From contig JALRGJ010000007.1 of assembly GCA_023253435.1 (NCBI GenBank), positions 1 to 22,589 on the forward strand: a DNA stretch of 22,589 nt, written 5' to 3'. Below are positions 1 through 6,399 of the stretch, in pieces. The DNA is from Ilumatobacteraceae bacterium (GTDB lineage Bacteria > Actinomycetota > Acidimicrobiia > Acidimicrobiales > Ilumatobacteraceae). The notes under the pieces were generated by a model. It did no database searches and was not told where the DNA came from. It worked only from the letters and a program-made list of their open reading frames with translations. A program made the position numbers and the translations under genes. The first letter of the stretch is position 1; each line of letters opens with the position of its first letter.

Positions 1-14
1 CGCTCTTCCGATCT
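1..14. other. Illumina sequencing adapter remnant
   Basis: The first 14 bases, CGCTCTTCCGATCT, are identical to the 3' end of the standard Illumina adapter/primer. They sit exactly at the contig edge and interrupt the minus-strand reading frame that follows. They should be treated as untrimmed artificial sequence, not genome. Confidence 0.93.
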
Positions 15-110
15 ACCTGGCACGCCTGGACCAAGTGGCACCGCCATGGAATCTGTGGAGCGAACCAGGGTGATGGCATCTTCAAGTGTCATTGTGGCCA
101 TGTGACCCAT
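15..110 (-). CDS. N-terminal fragment of an unidentified protein, possibly acetyl-CoA hydrolase/CoA-transferase-like
   Basis: A minus-strand frame opens with three in-phase ATGs (first bases at 110, 101 and 92) and runs without stop to the adapter junction, giving about 32 residues. The readable part, LEDAITLVRSTDSMAVPLGP, resembles the start of CoA-transferase/acetyl-CoA hydrolase proteins, where a helix is followed by a 'D-x-(L/M)-x-(I/V)-PLGPG' turn. That assignment is a weak resemblance only. The gene is divergent from the flavoprotein starting at 157, with about 46 bp between them. No Shine-Dalgarno was seen at any of the three ATGs, so the true start is undecided. The C-terminal bulk lies outside the contig. 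Confidence 0.45.
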
Positions 111-156
111 GGTACGCAGGTAGCAGATTGATTACTTGGCTGGCAGGCTCTCCGTA

Positions 157-1374
157 ATGCAGCGCGACATCTTGGTAATTGGTGGAGGACCTGCCGGTTC
201 CGCGGCGGCCATCACAGCTGCACGAGCTGGTCTTTCGGTCACTTTGTTTGAAAAGAGTGCGTATGGCCGGGACAAAGTATGTGGTGACGGGCTAACTCCA
301 CGTGCCATTGCCGCCTTAAATGAACTCAGGATTGATCATTCAGTTGCGCATCGTATTGATGGTCTGAGAATGATCGCAGGAAAAAAAGAGCGAGAGTTAG
401 CGTGGCCAACTACAGCTCGGTTCCCCAACCATGGTGCGGTGTGGCCACGCCAAAAGTTTGACAACCACTTGTTGGACGTTGCAATCGCAAGCGGTGTAGA
501 TGTTCGTTTTGAATCTGAAGCACTTCCAGTTCTTGAGGGTGAAAAAGTAATTGGAGTGAAGGTTGGTTCTGATCTCTTCACGGCTCCATTCACTGTTTTG
601 GCCGCAGGTGCTCAAGGCATGGCCGCAAAAATGTTGGGCGCGGAACGTGACCCCAATGAAACTTTTGGTCTCGCAATTCGCGCTTATGCGCCTACCCCTC
701 GACATGCTGAACGACATCTTGAAGCATGTTTAAGTTTGCGAGATGAACATGGCACTGCTGTGCCTGGTTATGGGTGGATGTTTCCAGCTGGAGATGGAAC
801 CGTCAATATTGGCGTGGGAGCGCTTAGCACAATGAAGGGATTCAAGAAGTTGAATCTCAATACATTGCTTGATCAGTACGCCGGACTCGTTCGCGACTCA
901 TGGTCTCTTGGTGAGTACATTGAAAAACCCCGAGCGTGGCGTCTGCCGATGAGCTGTGTCAAACGGTATGGCCAGGGTTGGGTAGCAGTGGGAGACGCTG
1001 CAGGTTTTGTGAATCCCATGAATGGTGAGGGTATTGATTACGGACTTGAGTCGGGAATGTTGGCCGCTCAAAAGTTCATTGAAGATCCTGCTTCTGCAGC
1101 GGTTAATTACGACCGTGAAGTTGGTGAACGATTTGACTCTTTCTTGCGAACAGGTCGTCGATTCAGCTTTCTCATTGGGCACCCTTGGATTCTCAAACCG
1201 GGACTTCGAATTGCAGTGGGCACTCAGACTGCCGCAGATATCACTCTCTCTGTCATGGGTAATTTGGTGGATTCATCAACTCCAGGAGCGGCTGGTCGTG
1301 TCCTCAAAATTGCTGACAAAACACTCCAACTAGCAGATCCACTTCTTCGCAAAACTAGGGCCTCTGCTAACTGA
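157..1374 (+). CDS. FAD-dependent oxidoreductase, geranylgeranyl reductase family (MenJ-like)
   Basis: A 405-residue flavoprotein. The N-terminal Rossmann motif GGGPAGS (residues 9-15) binds the FAD ADP moiety. KVCGDGLTPRA near residues 40-50 is the signature of geranylgeranyl reductases, and GDAAGFVNPMNGEGIDYG near 285-300 is the second FAD-binding segment. The family reduces isoprenyl double bonds. The layout resembles mycobacterial menaquinone reductase MenJ, which saturates one isoprene unit of menaquinone, so a quinone or isoprenoid-lipid substrate is inferred. I chose the ATG at 157 because it places the Rossmann strand three residues from the start. An in-frame TTG at 136 would add seven unconvincing residues. 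It lies upstream of and co-directional with the FKBP and ferritin-like genes. Confidence 0.85.
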   Translation: MQRDILVIGGGPAGSAAAITAARAGLSVTLFEKSAYGRDKVCGDGLTPRAIAALNELRIDHSVAHRIDGLRMIAGKKERELAWPTTARFPNHGAVWPRQKFDNHLLDVAIASGVDVRFESEALPVLEGEKVIGVKVGSDLFTAPFTVLAAGAQGMAAKMLGAERDPNETFGLAIRAYAPTPRHAERHLEACLSLRDEHGTAVPGYGWMFPAGDGTVNIGVGALSTMKGFKKLNLNTLLDQYAGLVRDSWSLGEYIEKPRAWRLPMSCVKRYGQGWVAVGDAAGFVNPMNGEGIDYGLESGMLAAQKFIEDPASAAVNYDREVGERFDSFLRTGRRFSFLIGHPWILKPGLRIAVGTQTAADITLSVMGNLVDSSTPGAAGRVLKIADKTLQLADPLLRKTRASAN

Positions 1375-1380
1375 TGCAGA

Positions 1381-1392
1381 TAGGTTGGGCAG
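1381..1392 (+). promoter_or_regulatory. Putative leaderless -10 element for the FKBP gene
   Basis: The hexamer TAGGTT (1381-1386) fits the actinobacterial TANNNT -10 consensus. Six bases separate it from the ATG at 1393, the spacing expected if transcription starts on the start codon. No clear -35 box was seen. It lies just after the stop of the upstream flavoprotein gene. Confidence 0.45.
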
Positions 1393-1767
1393 ATGAGTGC
1401 ATCTAAGCCAGACATCACAATTCCAGACGAGAATCCGCCGGCCGATTTCGTGATTGAAGATATTGAAGTAGGAACCGGAGCAGAAGCCACTTCCGGATCT
1501 GTGATTGAAGTGCATTACGCCGGAGTTGCCTGGAGCACCAAGCGTGAGTTCGATGCATCGTGGAATCGCAATGAAACATTTGAATTCCGTTTAGGTGCTG
1601 GTCAAGTTATTGCAGGATGGGATCAAGGATTCGCCGGCATGAAAGTTGGCGGCCGTCGCCGGCTCACCATTCCACCACATATGGGATACGGCTCTCAGGG
1701 TGCAGGTGGGGTCATTAAAGGTGGCGAAACCTTGGTTTTTGTTGTTGACCTTTTGAATGTGAACTAA
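1393..1767 (+). CDS. FKBP-type peptidyl-prolyl cis-trans isomerase
   Basis: A 124-residue cytosolic protein consisting of a short N-terminal extension and one FKBP domain. Recognisable elements are VIEVHYAG (first strand after the flexible N-terminus), FEFRLGAGQVIAGWDQGF (the strand, loop and helix lining the proline pocket), MKVGGRRRLTIPPHMGYG, and a C-terminal FVVDLLNV strand. The family catalyses proline cis-trans isomerisation during protein folding. There is no signal peptide. It is co-directional with the gene before and the ferritin-like gene 4 nt after, but a TANNNT box in the short upstream gap suggests its own leaderless transcript. Confidence 0.93.
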   Translation: MSASKPDITIPDENPPADFVIEDIEVGTGAEATSGSVIEVHYAGVAWSTKREFDASWNRNETFEFRLGAGQVIAGWDQGFAGMKVGGRRRLTIPPHMGYGSQGAGGVIKGGETLVFVVDLLNVN

Positions 1768-1771
1768 CACA

Positions 1772-2242
1772 ATGGCTGACATGAACTTTTTTACGGCAAA
1801 CGCAGCATTGGCTGGAGTTGAAAAACTTGGAGTAACAGAACTCGCACTGATGTATCGCATCGAGATGGCAGGTGAGTTGTTTTATAACTTGCTTGCCGAA
1901 AAAGTAAACAATGATCAGGCCGCCGATTTGCTACGTAAGAATGCCGTTGAAGAGCGGGGTCATGCACGCCGTTTGGCGCGCATGATCAGCATTCTGAATG
2001 GAGCTGAGTGGACACCAAGTGCGGAAGAACAGGAGCTCCTCGAAGTTCCTCTCCCAGAAGAGATTGATGCGCAAATTTTTGCTGGAGTTGTCAAGGGTGA
2101 ATTGAACGGAGACGCTAGCTATCAACGCTGGGCTGAGGCGGAGACAAACGAGGAAGTGAAACGTTTACTGCAGTTAAATGGCCGCGAAGAAACAATTCAC
2201 GCAGGCAGAGCTCAACAAGTATTTGATCTTTTGAGCGCCTAA
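1772..2242 (+). CDS. Ferritin-like/rubrerythrin-fold di-iron protein
   Basis: A 156-residue, mostly helical protein with the iron-ligand pattern of a four-helix ferritin-like bundle: E35, E61-x-x-H64, E110 and E140-x-x-H143. This is two carboxylate helices plus two ExxH helices, so a di-iron centre is likely. No C-terminal rubredoxin domain with paired cysteines is present, so it is not a classical rubrerythrin. Related short proteins act in peroxide detoxification or as hydroxylase-like enzymes; the substrate here is unknown. It starts four bases after the FKBP stop, implying co-transcription. It converges on the ABM-domain gene with a 19-bp gap and no visible terminator hairpin. Confidence 0.75.
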   Translation: MADMNFFTANAALAGVEKLGVTELALMYRIEMAGELFYNLLAEKVNNDQAADLLRKNAVEERGHARRLARMISILNGAEWTPSAEEQELLEVPLPEEIDAQIFAGVVKGELNGDASYQRWAEAETNEEVKRLLQLNGREETIHAGRAQQVFDLLSA

Positions 2243-2261
2243 GAACAACTTGTTTCGTAAT

Positions 2262-2864
2262 TTAGAGGTCTCTTAATGGTGCTCCTTGGGGCAACATACG
2301 TCGACGTCTCCACCATCTACGAATAGGTGCAGTTGCATACTTACTTGTCACACCAATAATCACGGTGGAAATAAAGACTCTGGGTATGAGTTCTACTTTG
2401 GCGAGCAGTGGTGAGATGTAAATAGCCGACAACAAGGCAATGGGGTATACCCATGCAACATCGGAGACAAATCGAACAGTTTTCGACCTCGGTTTATCTA
2501 CATCTGTCAACGCATTAAAAAATTCTTCTGTTCCTGCCGTCACTGTCACTTTTTCGGTCACGATGTACTGGTTGGCTTTCTCTCGCAGTTCTTGGCGAAT
2601 TTCGGAGCGCTCCCATCGCCTGAGATGAACTGCATCGATAAATCGAAACACCATTTGGTACGGGTCTGACTTTTTTGCAGGCATTAAAACAGCTGCGCCC
2701 AAGCAACCTTCAGCCTTTTGTACTTCATGCAACATGTCGTTACACCATTGTTCGAAATCCGCTCGAGTACCAGGCTGGATAGTCCGAGAGATGGTGATAG
2801 TGACAGACCCAGGGGCAATTTTTGGCAGTTTTCCTGTTTCAAAGTCACCGGTAAGTTCAGGCAT
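2262..2864 (-). CDS. ABM-domain (antibiotic biosynthesis monooxygenase-like) membrane protein
   Basis: A 200-residue protein. Residues about 20-115 form an ABM ferredoxin-like fold: the strand SVTITISRTI, the helix with DFEQWCNDMLHEV, and VFRFIDAVHLRRWERSE. They are followed by two hydrophobic segments at about 133-153 and 160-176, then an arginine-rich tail (RRWWRRRR) expected to lie in the cytoplasm. The architecture is that of the COG3224-type ABM proteins. Enzymatic activity is unproven; ABM domains include quinol monooxygenases, which would suit the divergent quinone reductases, but that is inference. The frame is open further upstream to 3002, but I chose the ATG at 2864 because a TACCGT box lies 7 nt before it and the longer form would overlap the divergent gene. 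Confidence 0.75.
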   Translation of the reverse strand: MPELTGDFETGKLPKIAPGSVTITISRTIQPGTRADFEQWCNDMLHEVQKAEGCLGAAVLMPAKKSDPYQMVFRFIDAVHLRRWERSEIRQELREKANQYIVTEKVTVTAGTEEFFNALTDVDKPRSKTVRFVSDVAWVYPIALLSAIYISPLLAKVELIPRVFISTVIIGVTSKYATAPIRRWWRRRRMLPQGAPLRDL

Positions 2865-2877
2865 GCCATGTACGGTA
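2865..2877 (-). promoter_or_regulatory. Putative leaderless -10 element (TACCGT) for the ABM-domain gene
   Basis: On the minus strand TACCGT occupies 2877-2872, followed by seven bases and the ATG at 2864. The same hexamer at nearly the same distance precedes three other genes in this window. Confidence 0.5.
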
Positions 2878-2914
2878 GTTCCGGGTGCAACTGGTATGCA
2901 TTCACATTCGTCAT

Positions 2915-3502
2915 ATGCGCGCAGTAGTTGTTTATTCACACCCGAATCGTGAGAGTTTGTCGGCTGCGCTCCGCGATGCATCTGTGCGAGGACTGCTGGC
3001 ATCTGGTCATCATGTAGATGTCATAGATCTGGATGCAGACAATTTCAATCCAGTGATGTCACGTGAAGAGTGGACTCATTATTTAGACCCTAAGGCCTCC
3101 GTCTCTCCTCAAGTTCAGAAATATCGGGAATTTGTGAACTCAGCAGATGTACTTGTGTTTGTGTATCCCACTTGGTGGTCTGGTGTTCCTGCTCAATTGA
3201 AAGGCTGGTTGGAGCGGGTGCTGGGAGTGGGGGTTGCCTTTGATGCAACCGCTTATGGAATTAAAAGTGGGCCTCTTCAACACGTGTCACATATTGCTGT
3301 GATCACAACCTTCGGATCGCCACGTTGGTATGTCAAGTTTGTGAATGACAATGGACGACGAATGTTTAGTAGAGCAATACGTCTTAGCACCGGACTAAAG
3401 ACGAAATTTCATCATCTTGGTCTCTACTCGTTAGATACTCAATCTCAGAGTGCACGAGAGAAATTTATTGTTGCAGTGGAAGCGGCGATGAAAAAAATAT
3501 GA
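2915..3502 (+). CDS. NAD(P)H-dependent quinone reductase, flavodoxin-like fold (paralogue 1)
   Basis: A 195-residue member of the NQO1/MdaB-type flavodoxin-fold family. The N-terminal strand-loop MRAVVVYSHPNRESLSAAL binds FMN/FAD phosphate. The segment VLVFVYPTWWSGVPAQLKGW is the diagnostic strand and flavin-stacking loop of the family. VAVITTFGSPRWY-like residues (VITTFGSPRWY) form the next flavin loop. These enzymes perform two-electron reduction of quinones using NAD(P)H. I chose the ATG at 2915, which starts directly on the first strand; an earlier in-frame ATG at 2885 would add ten residues and approach the divergent gene. It overlaps the next gene by ATGA, so translation is probably coupled. 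Confidence 0.85.
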   Translation: MRAVVVYSHPNRESLSAALRDASVRGLLASGHHVDVIDLDADNFNPVMSREEWTHYLDPKASVSPQVQKYREFVNSADVLVFVYPTWWSGVPAQLKGWLERVLGVGVAFDATAYGIKSGPLQHVSHIAVITTFGSPRWYVKFVNDNGRRMFSRAIRLSTGLKTKFHHLGLYSLDTQSQSAREKFIVAVEAAMKKI

Positions 3503-4107
3503 GAGTTCTCCTTATCTCCGCACACCCCTCGGAAACTTCCTTTTTGTGGGCACTTCGAGACATAGTGTGCGATCAGCTACAGAAAAATAATCACGAACTG
3601 CGCATTCATGACCTCTGGCAAGAAAATTTTGATCCCATCTTCTCGCTCTTTGAGCGAAAGAATCATGTTTCTGATCCAAATCTCAAGTTTAAAGAGTTTC
3701 CAGTTTTGAAAGAACACGTTGCAGATTTGCAATGGTGTGAAGCACTTGTCTTTGTGTACCCAACTTGGTGGTCAAGTCAGCCCGCAATTCTGAAGGGTTG
3801 GATTGACCGAGTGTTTATGAATGAGGTGGCATGGAAGTTGGAGGAAGGGAAGGCTCTACTGTCACCAAATTTGAAGAATGTAAGAAAAATGGTGGTTGTC
3901 ACAACACATGGGTCTCCCAAGTGGACGAACATTCTCGAAGGTGAGGGTGGAAAGAGAATTGCTTTTAGATCTTTGCGTTCGATGTTTCATTGGCGCGCGC
4001 GATGTTCTTGGATTGCCGTGTACGGATTAGATGGCTCAAGTGGAAAACAACGAGATCGAGCTAAGGTGCGCGTTCGTCGGAGAGTGAACCGAGCACTCCC
4101 TCTTTAG
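3499..4107 (+). CDS. NAD(P)H-dependent quinone reductase, flavodoxin-like fold (paralogue 2)
   Basis: A 202-residue paralogue of the preceding gene with the same landmarks: MRVLLISAHPSETSFLWALR at the N-terminus, EALVFVYPTWWSSQPAILKG in the middle, and VVVTTHGSPKW. The ATG shares its last two bases with the preceding TGA (ATGA), indicating translational coupling and perhaps a heterodimer or duplicated activity. The C-terminus is strongly basic (KVRVRRRVNR). The last 47 bp overlap the convergent membrane-protein gene, so both C-termini are encoded by opposite strands of the same DNA. Confidence 0.85.
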   Translation: MRVLLISAHPSETSFLWALRDIVCDQLQKNNHELRIHDLWQENFDPIFSLFERKNHVSDPNLKFKEFPVLKEHVADLQWCEALVFVYPTWWSSQPAILKGWIDRVFMNEVAWKLEEGKALLSPNLKNVRKMVVVTTHGSPKWTNILEGEGGKRIAFRSLRSMFHWRARCSWIAVYGLDGSSGKQRDRAKVRVRRRVNRALPL

Positions 4108-5368
4108 ATTTTGCTGGCAGCAATGCAACAATTGCGATCAATGCAAGCACTCGTACAAGCACCGCAGTAGTCACCACATGTCTTTGGTGTTCAATGCCCG
4201 CGGTGAGAACTGTTGCGGCATAGAGAACTGTTGTGGTGAGGGCCATTCCAGCAATACGTAGCGCAAGCGCTCTGTTATTTGGGCGAAGTGCCAATACGGC
4301 AAGTGCAAATAAGCCTGATATTGCCCAAATCTTCCATGGCATAAATAGAGACCGAGAAAACATCGCACCGTTTTCCAGCGGTAAAAAATCATCGTTTTGA
4401 GCAGCCAGTGTGGGGGAGGACAAGTCCGAGAGCCGCTGTAATGAATCTGTTGGATGTGTTGCTAGATATTTGACGTAGGTTTCCCAACCGTTTGCGACTA
4501 CCCATTGAGCAAGTGTTGTGCCGCCTGCTCGGATCACTGAAGGTGGTTGCTGCCCACTTGGCAATTGAATGATGCTCTGAAGCGCGGGGTCTAATTGACC
4601 TGCATAGTCATACCCGATACTTGTGCGTACTTCAGGAATATCGGGCATACCTTCTTTTACAAACCAGTTGTAACGGTTTTGATCTGTGACAACTCGATCC
4701 ATGAGTACCGTGTAAAAATTCAGAGTGCTGTAGGGCTTGTTGCCAAGGAGTTGAACAAATCCCCATGCAAAGACACAGCTCAGCGCAATTACAAGGGGTA
4801 TTCCACGAGCACCTTTTGTCTTTGAAATTCTGATTACTGCAACTGCTAGTAACAGAGTTATCACTACGAGGTGCGTTGGCCTTGTAAATACGACGAGGAT
4901 CAGTGCGATCCACCAGGCGATTCGGACAACGCCACTACGGGAGAAGGTGACAGAAATAGTGAGCGTCACCAGAAGGACAGCAAAACTGATTCCTAAAGAT
5001 TCTGACAACATCGCAACGTCGTATCGAATGATTTGAGGTGCAAGACCAAGTATCAATGTGGCACACAGAACGATTCGGGAATATTTGGTGCGTTGTGACA
5101 GAAGAAGTGCAAGACACGACCAAGCAAAGACCCCAATGCACACCTGCAGAAAAACACGGACGTCTTGATTTGTAAAGACTGAATAGAACAGGGGGATTGC
5201 CCAGAAGCGTTCGGTTTCGCCAATGAAAACTACGGATTCATAACTTTGGGAATCTGGAAATATGCCCAGCGGTTGCCCGACGGATGCCGTCATTCTGAGA
5301 AAGAAATAGACAGCTATGGCAGTAATGGGGAACACCCGCGTTCGTGACAATTGCACTAGGCGCCGCAT
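4061..5368 (-). CDS. Multi-pass membrane protein of unknown function
   Basis: A 435-residue integral membrane protein with roughly ten hydrophobic helices, for example VFPITAIAVYFFLRM, VRVFLQVCIGVFAWSCLALLL, IAWWIALILVVF and the C-terminal VLVRVLALIAIVALLP. A large soluble loop of about 130 residues separates the N-terminal helices from the last ones. After helix 1 the loop GIFPDSQSYESV carries acidic residues where GT-C glycosyltransferases place their catalytic aspartate. A lipid-linked sugar transferase is therefore possible but not shown. The ATG at 5368 is preferred over upstream in-frame ATGs because a TACCGT box lies 6 nt upstream and the longer forms would overlap the divergent gene. 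It converges on and overlaps the quinone reductase gene by 47 bp. Confidence 0.7.
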   Translation of the reverse strand: MRRLVQLSRTRVFPITAIAVYFFLRMTASVGQPLGIFPDSQSYESVVFIGETERFWAIPLFYSVFTNQDVRVFLQVCIGVFAWSCLALLLSQRTKYSRIVLCATLILGLAPQIIRYDVAMLSESLGISFAVLLVTLTISVTFSRSGVVRIAWWIALILVVFTRPTHLVVITLLLAVAVIRISKTKGARGIPLVIALSCVFAWGFVQLLGNKPYSTLNFYTVLMDRVVTDQNRYNWFVKEGMPDIPEVRTSIGYDYAGQLDPALQSIIQLPSGQQPPSVIRAGGTTLAQWVVANGWETYVKYLATHPTDSLQRLSDLSSPTLAAQNDDFLPLENGAMFSRSLFMPWKIWAISGLFALAVLALRPNNRALALRIAGMALTTTVLYAATVLTAGIEHQRHVVTTAVLVRVLALIAIVALLPAKSKEGVLGSLSDERAP

Positions 5369-5380
5369 AACTTCACGGTA
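5369..5380 (-). promoter_or_regulatory. Putative leaderless -10 element (TACCGT) for the membrane-protein gene
   Basis: Minus-strand TACCGT at 5380-5375 is followed by six bases and the ATG at 5368. It faces the matching box of the divergent oxidoreductase, so a 55-bp gap holds two back-to-back leaderless promoters. Confidence 0.55.
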
Positions 5381-5409
5381 GTCGGGTGCGCATGTGGTGC
5401 ACTGTCTAG

Positions 5410-5423
5410 TACCGTGCATGTTC
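5410..5423 (+). promoter_or_regulatory. Putative leaderless -10 element (TACCGT) for the quinone oxidoreductase gene
   Basis: TACCGT at 5410-5415 is followed by eight bases and the ATG at 5424. No Shine-Dalgarno sequence is present, consistent with a leaderless mRNA. It is the mirror partner of the box serving the divergent membrane-protein gene. Confidence 0.5.
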
Positions 5424-6398
5424 ATGAAAACTCTTCTTGTGAAAGAACTTGGCTCACTTGACACTCTTGAACTTGCTGAAATTGAGGATCCAGCAGTTGG
5501 GCCAAATGAGATAAAGATTGAAATCCTTGCGTGTGGTCTTAATTACGTGGACTCACTCATGATTGAAGGTCGGTACCAAATCAAGCCACCAGTTCCGTTC
5601 CGACCTGGGAGTGAAGTAGTTGGCCGAATCATTGAAGTTGGCGCGGAAGTCACCACTCTCTCGGTGGGGCAGCGGGTATTCGTGCCAGTTGGTGTTGGTG
5701 GGTTTTCTAGCCATGCAGTGACACATCATTTGCGAGCATTACCGATTCCAGATTCTTTAACGGACGGCCAAGGTGCAACTTTTATGCAGAGCTACCTCAC
5801 CGCTTGGTTTGCATTTAACAATCGAGCCGTCGTGGTGGAGGGTGACACCATGTTGGTGCTGGGCGCCGGTGGCGGAATTGGACTTGCCGCAGTTGATCTC
5901 GGTGTTGCGATGGGGATGAAGGTTATTGCTGCTGCATCCTCTGAAGAAAAACGTCAACTTGCTCTTGATAAAGGTGCATTTGCTGCAATTGATGTTTTGA
6001 ACGAAGACGTCAAAGTCCGCGCTCGAGAGCTTGCGGATAACAAGTTGAATTTGGTGTATGACCCAGTTGGAGGCGATCTAGCGGAGCAGTGTTTACGTGC
6101 TCTAGCTCCTGGTGGTCAGTACCTTGTTGTTGGATTTGTGGCAGGAATTCCCAAATTGTCTGCGAACCAAATCTTGCTCACCAACCGAACAGTTGTGGGT
6201 ATTGACTGGGGCGCGTGGATGGCAAAAAATCCGCTCGACAATTTCAACATGCTGCATGAAGTAATGGCAGAAATAAGCAAGGGAACGCTTAATCCTGTGG
6301 AGCCAATGTCGTACCCAATGAGTCAGGCTGCTCAAGCTTTGCGAGATATGCAAAATCGCAAAGTTGTGGGCAAAGTCGCTTTGGTTCCAGATTTCTGA
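5424..6398 (+). CDS. NADPH:quinone oxidoreductase, zinc-free MDR family
   Basis: A 324-residue medium-chain dehydrogenase/reductase of the zeta-crystallin type. The N-terminal GroES-like domain contains GLNYVDSLMIEGRYQ and PFRPGSEVVGRI. The Rossmann domain holds LVLGAGGGIGLAAVDLG with a typical glycine-rich turn, then DPVGGDLAEQCLRAL and GGQYLVVGF. The catalytic and structural zinc cysteines of alcohol dehydrogenases are absent, unlike the two dehydrogenases at 17887-20175. The expected role is cytosolic one-electron quinone or enone reduction with NADPH. ATG at 5424 is chosen over an upstream in-frame start at 5394 because of the -10 box at 5410-5415. Its stop is one base from the stop of the convergent RCC1-phosphatase gene. 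Confidence 0.88.
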   Translation: MKTLLVKELGSLDTLELAEIEDPAVGPNEIKIEILACGLNYVDSLMIEGRYQIKPPVPFRPGSEVVGRIIEVGAEVTTLSVGQRVFVPVGVGGFSSHAVTHHLRALPIPDSLTDGQGATFMQSYLTAWFAFNNRAVVVEGDTMLVLGAGGGIGLAAVDLGVAMGMKVIAAASSEEKRQLALDKGAFAAIDVLNEDVKVRARELADNKLNLVYDPVGGDLAEQCLRALAPGGQYLVVGFVAGIPKLSANQILLTNRTVVGIDWGAWMAKNPLDNFNMLHEVMAEISKGTLNPVEPMSYPMSQAAQALRDMQNRKVVGKVALVPDF

Positions 6399-6399
6399 A

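Noticed and set aside
136..156. TTG start giving a longer MenJ-like flavoprotein
   Set aside because: The extra seven residues do not look like the family N-terminus, and ATG 157 puts the FAD strand in its usual position.
2870..3002. Upstream extension of the ABM-domain protein to 3002
   Set aside because: It would overlap the divergent quinone reductase coding region by about 90 bp and adds no domain; the TACCGT box supports ATG 2864.
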